A stretch of DNA of 64,000 nt from an uncultured Oscillospiraceae bacterium (GCA_949841355.1 CATKZP010000009.1:45020-109019); one strand, 5' to 3'; positions 47,649 to 56,190 are shown, counted from the stretch's first letter. Numbers and translations: made by a program. Notes: a model not told the origin generated them from the sequence alone.

Positions 47649-48464
47649 ATGTACCTCTGCGACATTCACAGCCACACAAGCATCTCCCCCGACAGCCAGG
47701 CGCAGCTGCCCCACATGGTGCGGGCGGCCCTGGACGCCGGGCTCCGGGAGTTCTGCGTCACCGACCACTGCGACCTGCTGGACCTGGACGGCCAGCTCAC
47801 CGCCAGCTTCGACTGGGCCGCCTCCCAGCGGCAGTTTCACGACGCCCAGGCCCAGTTCGGCGGCCGCATCGTCCTCCGCCTGGGCATCGAGCTTGGCTCC
47901 GCCACCGCCCAGCCGGAAACCGCCCGCGCCATCCTGGCCCAGGGCGGGGAGGAGCTGGACTTCGTGCTTGGCTCCCTCCACAACTGGATCGGCATGGAGG
48001 GCGGGCGCGACCTGTACTACTCCGACTACGGCAGGGACCCCGCCCTGGCCCGCAAAGCGGTGGAGAGCACCCTGGCCCACACCTGGACTCTGGTGACCCA
48101 GTGCCCCGACTGCTACGACAGCCTGGCCCACATCGTCTACCCCCTGCGCTACATCCGCCGGGACGGGGTGGAGATGTCCCTGGCGGACTATGAGGAGCAG
48201 GTGCGGGCCATCTTCACCCAGGTGGCCGCCGGCGGCCGCGCCATCGAGCTAAACACCTGCCGGGGGCACGATCTGGACTGCTGGCCCCCTCTCCTGCGCT
48301 GGTTTAAGGAGTGCGGCGGGGAGATGGTCACCCTGGGGGCGGACGCCCACCGCCCGGACCAAGTGGCCAAGGGCATCCCGGAAGCCCTCCAAATGCTTCA
48401 GGCGGCGGGGTTTGGCTATGTGACCACCTATGAGCGCCGCCGGCCGGTACTCCACAAGCTGTGA
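47649..48464 (+). CDS. PHP-domain phosphoesterase, histidinol-phosphatase (HisJ/HisK) type
   Basis: The 271-residue protein has the PHP motifs of polymerase-and-histidinol-phosphatase enzymes: DIHSHTSISPDS (HxH), FCVTDHCDL, LGIELG, LGSLHNWIG, the internal EVNTxx-like AIELNTCRG and the terminal LGADAHRPDQVAKG. Firmicute relatives remove phosphate from histidinol-phosphate in histidine synthesis. No his genes are nearby, so the substrate is only a family guess. AAGGTG is 8 bp before ATG 47649; upstream extension shadows the GT39 gene. Confidence 0.85.
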   Translation: MYLCDIHSHTSISPDSQAQLPHMVRAALDAGLREFCVTDHCDLLDLDGQLTASFDWAASQRQFHDAQAQFGGRIVLRLGIELGSATAQPETARAILAQGGEELDFVLGSLHNWIGMEGGRDLYYSDYGRDPALARKAVESTLAHTWTLVTQCPDCYDSLAHIVYPLRYIRRDGVEMSLADYEEQVRAIFTQVAAGGRAIELNTCRGHDLDCWPPLLRWFKECGGEMVTLGADAHRPDQVAKGIPEALQMLQAAGFGYVTTYERRRPVLHKL

Positions 48465-48543
48465 TACCAAACGAGCGTTTCACGTGAAACTCGTCGGGGC
48501 AAAGTCCGGCACCCCTCCCCACAAAAGATTGGAGGAATTTTCA

Positions 48544-48981
48544 ATGGTAATTTCCATCGCCTGCGACCACGGAGCCTTTGAGCTCAAAGAGCGCCTGAAG
48601 GCCCATCTGCTGGAGCAGGGCCACCAGGTCACCGACTGCGGCACCCACAGCGCCGAGAGCTGCGACTACCCCGACTTCGCCCAGGCCGCCGCCCGTCTGG
48701 TGGCGGACGGCGCGTGCGAGCGGGGTGTGGTGCTTTGCACCACCGGCATCGGCATGTCCATCGCCGCCAACAAGGTGAAGGGGGTGCGGTGCGCCCTGTG
48801 CCACGAGCCGCTGTCCGCCGAGATGACCCGCCGCCACAACGACGCCAATATGCTGGCCATGGGCGCGGGCGTCACCGGGGGGAACCTGGCGGAACGGATT
48901 TTGGATGTATTTCTGTCCACGGAATTTGAGGGCGGCCGCCACCAGCGCCGGGTGGACAAAATCATGGAGCTGGAACGCTGA
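48544..48981 (+). CDS. rpiB: Ribose-5-phosphate isomerase B (RpiB/LacAB family)
   Basis: The 145-residue isomerase interconverts ribose-5-phosphate and ribulose-5-phosphate, or allose/galactose phosphates in relatives. ACDHGAFELKE (substrate loop), CTTGIGMSIAANKVKGVRCALC (catalytic Cys, normally CGTGIG) and RRHNDANMLAMGAG are present. The Gly to Thr change after the catalytic Cys is a small variation. GGAGGAA precedes ATG 48544. It is 80 bp after the PHP gene. Confidence 0.93.
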   Translation: MVISIACDHGAFELKERLKAHLLEQGHQVTDCGTHSAESCDYPDFAQAAARLVADGACERGVVLCTTGIGMSIAANKVKGVRCALCHEPLSAEMTRRHNDANMLAMGAGVTGGNLAERILDVFLSTEFEGGRHQRRVDKIMELER

Positions 48982-49196
48982 ACGCAAAAGGGGACGGCGC
49001 AAACAAGTGAACAACGGCACAGAAAGCGGGCGATGTCGGCAGGACACCGCCCGTTTCTGCGTCCCGGCCAACGCCGCAGATTTAGAAAAGTCTGCGCCAT
49101 GGACAAAGAATCTGGCGGTGAATGGCCGTGATGTCATTGCCGCAAGGTTTGAAGCTGACCCAGAGGTAAGTATCCCACCGCGTTTACATGAAACAA
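48982..49196. other. Intergenic region after rpiB
   Basis: About 215 bp without a gene. An imperfect hairpin with GAAAGCGGGCG (about 49022) and CGCCCGTTTC (about 49048) could end rpiB transcription, although no T-run follows. A 192-residue open frame here lacks a ribosome site and is not credible. Confidence 0.4.
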
Positions 49197-49236
49197 TGCC
49201 CGGACGAGCCTTGCGGAGCAAAGGCTCGTCCGGGCA
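49197..49236. terminator. Terminator of the flagellin-like gene
   Basis: A perfect 16-bp stem (49197-49212 / 49221-49236) with an 8-nt loop. On the minus strand it is followed by TTGTTTCATG. It lies 49 bp past the stop at 49285. Confidence 0.72.
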
Positions 49237-49284
49237 TATGAGGGGCGGACTGCGCAGCGGTTCCCGTGCGCACAGGCGGAGCGC

Positions 49285-52236
49285 TCACCACCGCAGCAGC
49301 TGCCCCACGTCCTCCATCCCCCGCTGGCGCAGGAACATGGCCTTGGGGGACTGGCGCAGCACCTCCCGGATGTCACAGCTCAGCGACTTCGCCTCGTCAG
49401 TGGTGCGCACCACACTGATATACTCATGGACGCTATACATGCTGCCAAAGCTCTGCCCCAGCTGGCCGTACATGGCGCCGTAGGCCCCCTGAAGCCGGGT
49501 GACCCAGCGGCGGTCGGAGACCAGCACGGCCATGGCGGCCTTGGCGGTCTCCCGGGTGGCGAAGCTCAAGGCGTCCAGCCCCAGCGCCCGGGCGGACACC
49601 CGGAACCGGGGCAGCGTCACGCTGCCCTCCCCCACCTGGAGGGACAGGCCCTGGCGGGTCCACAGCTTGGCGTCCCCGATGTCGGTGCCGGCGGACACCT
49701 GGACCTTCCCGCAGTTGCCGAAGAGGCAGCCGCCGATGTCCCCGTCCGGTCCGCCCCCCTGGGCCTTGGCCACCCGGGCGGAGCCTGTGATCACAATATC
49801 GCCGCAGGCTCCCTGTATCCCCGCCCCGATGGCGGCGGCACAGCAGGCGGCCTGGGCTGTCACCGTGCCGCCCTGGATGCGGATATCCCCCACGGGGGCG
49901 CCCAGCGCCCCGCCGATGCCCGCGCCTCCCCCCGTCCCGGTGGCGGTGACCACGCCGCCCCGGATGTGGATGGGACCGGTGGGCTCCCGGCCCACGCCGC
50001 TGTCCCGGCCGATGCCCGCGCCTCCGGCGGCGCCGGTGGCGGTGAGCGTGCCGTCCGGTTCTTTCTTGGGCTCCTTGGTCTGGTCGATGCGCAGGGAAGT
50101 GCCGTCCCCCAGAGAGATCCCCGCAAAGCCCGCGCCGCTCTCAAATACGTTGTCCGTCCCCCGGCGCAGAAGCAGCGTCACGTCGTTCCCCCGGCCCAGG
50201 CTGAACGCCCTGCCGGAGGGCACCCGGCACTCCACGCCGTCCAGAATCAGCTCCACCCGGCCGATGCCGTCGTCCAGCGCAATCCGGCCGCTGAAGGGCA
50301 GCTGGTCCGCGTCCGTCCCCGCGCCGCCCGCCACGGCGGTCACCTGCGCGGACAGAATGCGGAGGGTATGGCTCTCCTCCTCGTAGCGCCAGTCCGTCTC
50401 CTGCTCCCCGCCGGTGACGGTGAAGGGATTGGGGTACTTGGAGATCTCCTGGAAGGCACCCGCCTTCTGGTCCCAGCGCACGTAGATATACCGGGTCTGG
50501 GTGCGGCCCGCCTTGTCCCGCCCCCGCAGGGCGATGGTGTGGGCGGGGTATCCCTTGGAGTCGTCCCCCTTCAGCAGCCACAGCCGGGCCAGGTCCATCT
50601 GGCTGTCCGGCCGCAGGGCCAGCTGGCCCTGCCTGCCGTCCACCCCCAGGGCGGTGAGGGAGCTCCACTCCGGCAGCAGGGTTTTCCACACGATGTCAAA
50701 GGGGGTCAGCGGCTCCCCCTGGGCATTGTGCACGGCGATGCCCTGGGCGGCCAGCAGGGAGACAGGACCGTCCACCACCACCCGGGCGGCCAGGGCTCCG
50801 GCGTTCTCCCCCAGCACCACCGCACCCCCAGCGAGGCGCAGGACGCTGCCTGCTCCGGCCCGCAGCTGCCCGATGCGCAAAAGCCCCCCGCCGTCCACGG
50901 TGAGCACAGCGCCCTTCCCCAGCTCCACCTGGGCCAGGGCGTTTTCTCCCGCCGCCGTCACCCGGGCCTGGGTGGATTGGACGCTGAGCAGAGGGGCGCT
51001 CACCTGCTGGAGCACCAAGCGGCCCCCGCCCGTCAGCCGGAGCGCCGGAGCCTCCTGCCCCAGCCCCCGGAGGGTCACGTCCTGGCCCCCGGCCAGCGTC
51101 AGCGTGCCGCTCTGCCCGTCAAAGGACGCGGCGGACAGGTCCCGGCCCGAGCCCTGCACCGTCCCCAGCTGCTGAGAGTCGAAGGGGAGGGCGGCCTGAG
51201 CCTCCGGAGCCCCCTGGGGCGGGGCTGCGCCCTCCTGCGTACCCAGGGCGTCCAGCAGCGCCATCAGTCCGTCCCCGGAGCCCGCCAGCAGGTCCATGAG
51301 CAGGCCCATCTCTCCGCCGCCAGCCATCAGCTCCAGCAGGTCGGACATGGAGGGGGCGGTCTCCCCCGTCATCAGCAGGTTCATCAAAAAGGGCTCCAGC
51401 CCCGGGGCGGTGCCGCCGGAGAACTGGGCCTGGAACTGTTCCATGCTGGTGAACGCGCCGCCCGTCAGCTCTTCCAGCGCCTGGTCCGTGGGGACGCCCT
51501 GGGCCACCAGCTCCAGTAGCTGCCGCAGCCCCTGGGCCGCCTGTGCCTGGTCCACCGCCCCCGATGGCACGCCCCCGGAGATGACCGCCCCCAGGTAGAG
51601 CGCGGCCAGATAGCCCGCCGCGGGGCTTGCGTCCAGGGTGAGCCTGCCCAGCGCGGCCAGCACCTGGGCGCCGCTGGCGGTGCTGTCCAATCCCAGGGCT
51701 TCCAGAAGCATGTCCCGGTCGGGCACCCCGCCCGCCATGGCCCCCAGCAGCCAGGCTGGCAGACGCTGGGCGCCCTCCTGTCGGGCGGCCATGCCGTCCA
51801 TCACCGCATCCACCAGCGCGTCCAGGCCGTCCCCGGCCTCTCCATCCTGAAACAGCCCCGCCTGCACGCCCTTTTGCGCGATCTGGTCGATCTCCCCCCG
51901 CAGCCGTTCCAGCTCCGTCTGGAGGGCGGCGCGGTCCGCCGCACCGCCCTGGGCGGCCTCACGGGCCAGCTCTTCCAGGCGGCCCAGGTTGTGCTCCACC
52001 TCCGCCAGGGCCGCCTCGCCCTGTTGGAGCGTCCGACGGCCCTCCTGGGCCTGCCGCCCCACTTGAGTGACCCGGCCCATCAGCTGCCGCAGCGTCTCGG
52101 AGACGGTTGCCGCAGCTTTTCCCGCGCCGGCCGCAGGCCGGGCTTGGTCCGGACCAGCGTGCTTTTCCGCCTTGGACGTTTTTTGGTACTTGGGCACGGC
52201 CAGCTCCCTGTTTCTGCGAACGCTCAGCTTTTCCAT
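49285..52236 (-). CDS. Giant diverged flagellin-like protein with a beta-helix-type central domain
   Basis: The 983-residue protein has no signal peptide. Residues about 45-125 (RQAQEGRRTLQQGEAALAEVEHNLGRLEELAREAAQGG, then a RAALQTELERLRGEIDQIA helix) match the flagellin D1 N-terminal pattern. The last 99 residues (LGLDALSFATRETAKAAMAVL, LQGAYGAMYGQL, MEDVGQLLRW) match the flagellin C-terminal pattern. The insert is about 760 residues. It has helical Ala/Gly-rich repeats (about 130-360), a beta-rich region of short repeated strands (about 370-700) and a GGAGIG-containing module (about 735-840) found in surface carbohydrate-binding-like proteins. It may be exported by a flagellar apparatus encoded elsewhere, or be a former flagellin turned surface protein. 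GGAGG is 8 bp before ATG 52236. Confidence 0.75.
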   Translation of the reverse strand: MEKLSVRRNRELAVPKYQKTSKAEKHAGPDQARPAAGAGKAAATVSETLRQLMGRVTQVGRQAQEGRRTLQQGEAALAEVEHNLGRLEELAREAAQGGAADRAALQTELERLRGEIDQIAQKGVQAGLFQDGEAGDGLDALVDAVMDGMAARQEGAQRLPAWLLGAMAGGVPDRDMLLEALGLDSTASGAQVLAALGRLTLDASPAAGYLAALYLGAVISGGVPSGAVDQAQAAQGLRQLLELVAQGVPTDQALEELTGGAFTSMEQFQAQFSGGTAPGLEPFLMNLLMTGETAPSMSDLLELMAGGGEMGLLMDLLAGSGDGLMALLDALGTQEGAAPPQGAPEAQAALPFDSQQLGTVQGSGRDLSAASFDGQSGTLTLAGGQDVTLRGLGQEAPALRLTGGGRLVLQQVSAPLLSVQSTQARVTAAGENALAQVELGKGAVLTVDGGGLLRIGQLRAGAGSVLRLAGGAVVLGENAGALAARVVVDGPVSLLAAQGIAVHNAQGEPLTPFDIVWKTLLPEWSSLTALGVDGRQGQLALRPDSQMDLARLWLLKGDDSKGYPAHTIALRGRDKAGRTQTRYIYVRWDQKAGAFQEISKYPNPFTVTGGEQETDWRYEEESHTLRILSAQVTAVAGGAGTDADQLPFSGRIALDDGIGRVELILDGVECRVPSGRAFSLGRGNDVTLLLRRGTDNVFESGAGFAGISLGDGTSLRIDQTKEPKKEPDGTLTATGAAGGAGIGRDSGVGREPTGPIHIRGGVVTATGTGGGAGIGGALGAPVGDIRIQGGTVTAQAACCAAAIGAGIQGACGDIVITGSARVAKAQGGGPDGDIGGCLFGNCGKVQVSAGTDIGDAKLWTRQGLSLQVGEGSVTLPRFRVSARALGLDALSFATRETAKAAMAVLVSDRRWVTRLQGAYGAMYGQLGQSFGSMYSVHEYISVVRTTDEAKSLSCDIREVLRQSPKAMFLRQRGMEDVGQLLRW

Positions 52237-52380
52237 CTCGCGGACCTCCTCCGTCTGGCGGCAGCGCCGCCTTTATTTTTATTATCGTCCCGTGCAGAGG
52301 AAAAAATAAGCAAAAGCCGGAGTGATCGCCGCCTGCGTATAGTTTATCCGGATGTTTTTGGCGTCCAGCTCATAGCAGGT

Positions 52381-52590
52381 CTGGACATAGCAGCGGATGC
52401 CTATAAAAAGGAGGTAGCAGCAGGGTTATACATTGACCCGAACCTAACTTTCCAGTCGTGGGCGCAAAAATGGTATGAGGATTACAAGGATTCTGTATCG
52501 CCCACTATTTATGAGAGCTACGGTTGCACATTGAAAACACCTGTAAAGGGCTTCGGGCCACGCAAGTTAGCCAGCATCAAGGTCCTATAA
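52381..52590 (+). pseudogene. Remnant of a tyrosine recombinase (N-terminal domain)
   Basis: The frame reads AADAYKKEVAAGLYIDPNLTFQSWAQKWYEDYKDSVSPTIYESYGCTLK...FGPRKLASI before a stop. This is the SAM-like core-binding domain of phage/ICE integrases (tF..wa..W...yk..v.ptTy..y...l...fG...l..I). There is no start codon or catalytic domain. It marks the left edge of the accessory region, directly upstream of the flagellin-like gene. Confidence 0.65.
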
Positions 52591-52603
52591 TCTGAGTAAC
52601 AAA

Positions 52604-52670
52604 AATAATCCGAGTTATTCCTCTTACCCAGTGCAATTGCTGGGGTTTGAAAAGGACAGCTCGGATTATT
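52604..52670. repeat. Inverted repeat, 11-bp arms
   Basis: AATAATCCGAG (52604-52614) and CTCGGATTATT (52660-52670) flank a 45-bp loop. It could be a decayed terminator or element end next to the recombinase remnants. Confidence 0.4.
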
Positions 52671-52720
52671 GTAAAAATTAAGACGAATTCTACTGATAAT
52701 ATGTTCTGGTCAGCTCTTGA

Positions 52721-52960
52721 AAGATACTATCGGATGAACTTAGCGATCTTGTTCCGCATTACATAAAAGTATTTTGTGGGCAGTTGCTTCATCATGAGGA
52801 AGCGGCCTATGTAAAAGGCAGTGAATGCCGTATTGTATCAGATGATCCCCCAAAAATTCGTGACTGTCTTAAAAAGTCCGACATTTTACGGAGAAGTCTC
52901 TTATTGTTAAATCGGAAATTTCTTGAATTCGGCAGCTGCTGCCGTAAAGCAGGTGCATAA
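52721..52960 (+). pseudogene. Open frame of about 79 codons without a start codon, origin unknown
   Basis: The frame from AAGATACTA reads KILSDELSDLVPHYIKVFCGQLLHHEEAAYVKGSECRIVSDDPP and ends at TAA 52960. It has protein-like composition but no ATG/GTG/TTG with a ribosome site. I do not recognise it. It is probably a piece of a broken mobile-element gene. Confidence 0.3.
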
Positions 52961-52967
52961 AAAGCGA

Positions 52968-53321
52968 TCACGGAGCCCAATTTTTGCTGGAATCAGGTTG
53001 TGCCAGAACCAACTTCATTTCCGGGATCGTGAGATATTTGATTCCGTCTGCATATTTTTTAGGAAACTCCTCTATTTTTGTATAGCCGATAGTTCGGAAA
53101 GTAATAAGACATTTTATTTCATAAGAGATTGGCAAAATCTTCGTATATGTACTAGCCGCAGATTTGCAATAGATACTTTGAACGCAGGCTTTGCAAAAAC
53201 ATAAGATGCATTTTATGGAATAATCCCCAATTCCGCGTTTACGCATCGCTTCCAGCACATCGGCCACAGTATCTTCAATTCTTTGCAAAATGGCACCTCC
53301 TGTTACACTTGATGTTTTCAA
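52968..53321 (-). pseudogene. Remnant of a tyrosine recombinase
   Basis: The 117-residue frame begins at ATG 53321 behind a good AGGAGG and contains YLTIPEMKLVLAQPDSSKNW, the linker just before the catalytic domain of tyrosine recombinases (fLt.eEm..lL..pd). It stops there, so all catalytic residues are missing. The N-terminal helices (RIEDTVADVLEAMRKRGIGDYSIKCI) resemble the core-binding domain. A truncated, inactive integrase is the best reading. Confidence 0.5.
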
Positions 53322-53332
53322 GTATAACAGGT

Positions 53333-53394
53333 AATGCCGATATTATCTGCTATTGTTTCCTTTTTTGAAGGTTCTCACAGATAATATCGGCATT
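53333..53394. repeat. Inverted repeat with 17-bp perfect arms
   Basis: Arms at 53333-53349 and 53378-53394 (AATGCCGATATTATCTG and complement) enclose 28 nt. TTATTTTTCC follows on the plus strand. It sits just past the stop of the serine recombinase, so it may be its terminator or part of an attachment site. Confidence 0.55.
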
Positions 53395-53409
53395 TATTTT
53401 TCCTCGGCT

Positions 53410-55155
53410 TTACTTAAATAGGTTTTGTGAAAGAGAACGGCGTTTACATGAAAAGCCTGAGTTAAGATATCCCGTCCATAGGAAAAAGTGGTTCGGCAGC
53501 CTATCCAGTCGATAGGGATGCAGTCCTATCCGATAGTGGGGCGGATAGTGGGTAGAGTCCCTCCCGGCGGTGAGCAGCGCCCACTGCCGGTCATTTTTTG
53601 CCCACAAACAGAAAAATACCAGTGGGTCACCCGCGCCAGAAAACGAGAACAAAACAGACGGAAAACCGCTGAAAATAAGTGATTTTCCGTCCAAATGGTC
53701 CCCAACCGATTCCAAATCCGAACGTTTAATATCATCAAAAGTGACCCGTTCCGAGCCTTCTTTGTAGTTAAAGGTAATCAAAATGTGGTCATCAAAAATT
53801 GTCACCGAGTTTACAAAGCTGTCTATGAGCCTCCGGCGTTCTTCCAGCTTGGACACGTCCAGGGTACGAAAACGGCAAATCCAATAAACAACGTCCTCAC
53901 GGGACAGCATGGGGTGTTTCATTTCCTCCTGGATGATTTGCATTTCAATATCCTTTTTTCTGTCCTCCAACTCGTCAAGCCTTTGCTTGGTGGAAGCGTT
54001 TATAATCCCCATCTGGATAGCGTTCAGCATATTCGTGATACCCCGCTCCGTTTCCTCCAACTGCTTGCGCAGGGCAGGGAGTACGCTGCTTTCCCGGTTT
54101 TGAATGTCCATCACAGTATCGGCTATGTACTCCACGAAATTGTCATCCATCACCCTCGCCATGACAGCGCGGACAACAGCGTTTTCAATGGGGGCTTTTC
54201 GTATGCTCTTGTGTTTGGCGTTGCAGGTTCGGTGCTTTTTGGTGTTCACACAGCGGTAATAGTGATACTTTTTCTCGGTGGAGCTGGTGCCGCTCTCGCC
54301 CACCATCATAGCCCCGCAGGTGCCGCAAAACAGCTTGGTTGTCAACAGATAATCATCCTCGGCCTTATGACGGGCGGGGGCTTTCCTATTCTTTGCCAGC
54401 TTTTGCTGCACCCGGTCAAACAGGTCTTGGGGTATGATGGTTGGAATACCATTCGGAACAACGATATCCCGGTATTTGTATTCGCCCAGGAATTTTCGGT
54501 TGTGGAGGATCGCCGCCACAAAGTTAAGGTCTATCGCTCTGCCCCGCACAGTGGTTACGCCTGTATCGTTGAGATAGTCCCGTATCTCCTTCATCGTCGC
54601 GCCGTTGTCATAGCGGGTGAAAATTTCCAGCACAACGGGGGCGGTGCGCGGGTCGATTTGATAGTGCATATCGCTGTCTATGGTGTAGCCGAAAGTGGGG
54701 GTGCCGCCGTTGTACTTACATTTCAAAGCGTTCTCCGTATGGCCCCGGATGACCTTCTCGGATAATTCAGCGGAATAGTATTCCGCCATCCCTTCCAGCA
54801 TAGATTCCAGGATGATGCCCTCCGGCCCCTCGGAAATGTTCTCCGTGGCGGATAACACTTTCACGCCGTACTTGCGAAGCTGGGCCTTATAGTGGGCACT
54901 GTCGTAGCGGTTCCGGGCGAAGCGGTCTAACTTCCAGACGATGACCGCATCAAACAGGCCCTTGGCGCTGTCCTTCACCATGCGCTGGAAGTCCGGGCGG
55001 TTGTCGGTCTTGGCGGACAAGGCCCGGTCAATGTAGGTTCGCAGGATGGTGATATCATTTTTTGCGCAATAGGCCGTACACTCCCGAAGCTGGCCCTCTA
55101 TGGATTCCTCCCGCTGGTTGTCGCTGGAATACCGGGCGTAAATTACTGCTTTCAT
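53410..55155 (-). CDS. Large serine recombinase (site-specific integrase of the element)
   Basis: The 581-residue protein has the resolvase catalytic domain with Ser10 in IYARYSSDNQREESIEGQ, the VIVWKLDRFARNRYDSAHY motif, a recombinase DNA-binding domain, and a zinc ribbon (LFCGTCGAMMVGE...YRCVNTKKHRTCNAKH). A coiled coil follows (about 355-430). Large serine recombinases integrate and excise elements at attP/attB. The last 90 residues (after DDIKRSDLESVGDHLDG) look atypical, hydrophobic and low in family resemblance, and may be a frame read-through tail. It overlaps the XRE gene by 4 bp, so repressor and integrase are co-expressed. Confidence 0.92.
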   Translation of the reverse strand: MKAVIYARYSSDNQREESIEGQLRECTAYCAKNDITILRTYIDRALSAKTDNRPDFQRMVKDSAKGLFDAVIVWKLDRFARNRYDSAHYKAQLRKYGVKVLSATENISEGPEGIILESMLEGMAEYYSAELSEKVIRGHTENALKCKYNGGTPTFGYTIDSDMHYQIDPRTAPVVLEIFTRYDNGATMKEIRDYLNDTGVTTVRGRAIDLNFVAAILHNRKFLGEYKYRDIVVPNGIPTIIPQDLFDRVQQKLAKNRKAPARHKAEDDYLLTTKLFCGTCGAMMVGESGTSSTEKKYHYYRCVNTKKHRTCNAKHKSIRKAPIENAVVRAVMARVMDDNFVEYIADTVMDIQNRESSVLPALRKQLEETERGITNMLNAIQMGIINASTKQRLDELEDRKKDIEMQIIQEEMKHPMLSREDVVYWICRFRTLDVSKLEERRRLIDSFVNSVTIFDDHILITFNYKEGSERVTFDDIKRSDLESVGDHLDGKSLIFSGFPSVLFSFSGAGDPLVFFCLWAKNDRQWALLTAGRDSTHYPPHYRIGLHPYRLDRLPNHFFLWTGYLNSGFSCKRRSLSQNLFK

Positions 55156-55526
55156 TCCTCGTTCACCCCCTCCGTCATCAATCGAAGCAAAGCCTCTTTC
55201 AGCCGCTTATTCACTGGCGCTTGCGGGTCGAAGCACATTTCGATAAACTCCCGCATTTCCCGGTTCTGCTCTGTTTTCTCTCTGAGCACCTGGGGTTGGT
55301 AGTCGTACAGCTTGCCCCTGGGTTCATCGGTGCGGCAATAGAGATAATCCATCGACACATCAAAATAATCAGCGTATTTGATGAAGATTTCCGGGGAGGG
55401 GGTGGAGTAACCCGTTTCATAGCGATTGATACGGGATTGCTGAACGCCCAAAATTTCCGCCATGTTTACCTGCGTCAGCCGAACGCCCTCCCGCAAGGCC
55501 CGCAGCCGTTTCCCGATTTGTTCCAT
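55152..55526 (-). CDS. XRE/Cro-like transcriptional regulator
   Basis: The 124-residue protein has an N-terminal helix-turn-helix (IGKRLRALREGVRLTQVNMAEILGVQQSRINRYETGYSTPSPEIFIKYADYF), then a variable C-terminal helix region. It probably represses its own promoter and the recombinase gene. A perfect palindrome ACAAATA-AGCA-TATTTGT lies between the -35 and -10 boxes upstream. Confidence 0.9.
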   Translation of the reverse strand: MEQIGKRLRALREGVRLTQVNMAEILGVQQSRINRYETGYSTPSPEIFIKYADYFDVSMDYLYCRTDEPRGKLYDYQPQVLREKTEQNREMREFIEMCFDPQAPVNKRLKEALLRLMTEGVNEE

Positions 55527-55549
55527 ACAGTATTCCTCCTGTCAAAATC

Positions 55550-55578
55550 AGAATATCACAAATAAGCATATTTGTAAA
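55550..55578 (-). promoter_or_regulatory. Promoter and operator of the XRE-recombinase operon
   Basis: TTTACA (55573-55578), 17-bp spacer and TATTCT (55550-55555) on the minus strand. A palindrome ACAAATA-N4-TATTTGT (55558-55575) occupies the spacer, as expected for XRE autorepression. Confidence 0.75.
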
Positions 55579-55609
55579 CCTTGTTTTTGCTTTTCTCAAA
55601 ATATTTGCA

Positions 55610-55640
55610 GGGGTGTCAGCCAGCTTGCGGCTGACACCCC
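55610..55640. repeat. Hairpin, 12-bp stem
   Basis: GGGGTGTCAGCC (55610-55621) and GGCTGACACCCC (55629-55640) with a 7-nt loop. It is the first of several strong hairpins between the two divergent modules of the element. Confidence 0.7.
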
Positions 55641-55654
55641 TTAATCCCCCCCAA

Positions 55655-55732
55655 AGCCCAGGCCACGCCCCCTGTCAATGGCGGCACCTATGCCGTTCAT
55701 CTCGACCATTGACAGGGGGCGCGGCCTGGGCT
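55655..55732. repeat. Long inverted repeat with 27-bp arms
   Basis: Arms at 55655-55681 and 55706-55732 differ at one position and enclose a 24-nt loop that itself contains CGGCA-CCTA-TGCCG. This is far longer than a terminator. Possible roles are single-strand origin, oriT, or recombinase attachment site. No coding frame explains it. Confidence 0.75.
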
Positions 55733-56083
55733 ACTGGAAAAAGGGACAGAATAACACTGGATAACAGATACCTTTACAAAATGTTCACCACTCAATAGGA
55801 AAATTTTGTTATCTTATAGTTGCCGCCGCAAAAATGAATTGATATAAGATATGCCGTCTTAACGGCACAACTCGAAGAATGAAAACATGGGCGTGCGCGA
55901 CACGCCCGAAGACCAAGCCGCAGGTGGGAAAAGGTGCTGCCCTTGCCACCCCACATATCTGCGGGAGCATGATGAAGGTATGGCCCCGTGCCATATTGCA
56001 AAACCTAATTCGTGATAGGGCTTTGCGCCGGAGGTGGATAGACCATATTCACCGACAGCGTATCACGAAAGGGGGTGGCTGTT
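55733..56083. other. Structured non-coding stretch of the element
   Basis: About 350 bp without a convincing gene. It holds two more hairpins: GCCGT/ACGGC (55853-55866) and GGGCGTG/CACGCCC (55889-55907, 5-nt loop). A 71-codon open frame at 55879-56094 overlaps one hairpin, lacks a ribosome site and is rejected. Confidence 0.45.
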
Positions 56084-56167
56084 ATGGACTATGAAAGCAG
56101 ATTTTCCAGACATAGGACACTGCACAACATGATTCAGCGCACCACCTCCGGCAAAAGGCCCAGATAA
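56084..56167 (+). CDS. Possible 27-residue small protein
   Basis: ATG 56084 follows AAAGGGGGT by 8 bp and encodes MDYESRFSRHRTLHNMIQRT plus a basic tail ending at TAA 56167. It is 24 bp before the XRE gene. It may be a leader peptide or a small element protein. Support is only the ribosome site and position. Confidence 0.35.
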   Translation: MDYESRFSRHRTLHNMIQRTTSGKRPR

Positions 56168-56190
56168 AATTATAACCGGGAGGAACTGCT

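Noticed and set aside
49426..51519. 697-codon plus-strand frame opposite the flagellin-like gene
   Set aside because: Composition is typical of an antisense frame, while the minus-strand protein shows flagellin-like ends and a good ribosome site.
55610..55732. Reading the hairpin cluster as a CRISPR array
   Set aside because: There are no regularly spaced direct repeats, only inverted repeats. No cas genes are in the window.
55879..56094. 71-codon frame in the element control region
   Set aside because: It runs through a hairpin (55889-55907), has no ribosome site and a non-protein-like composition.
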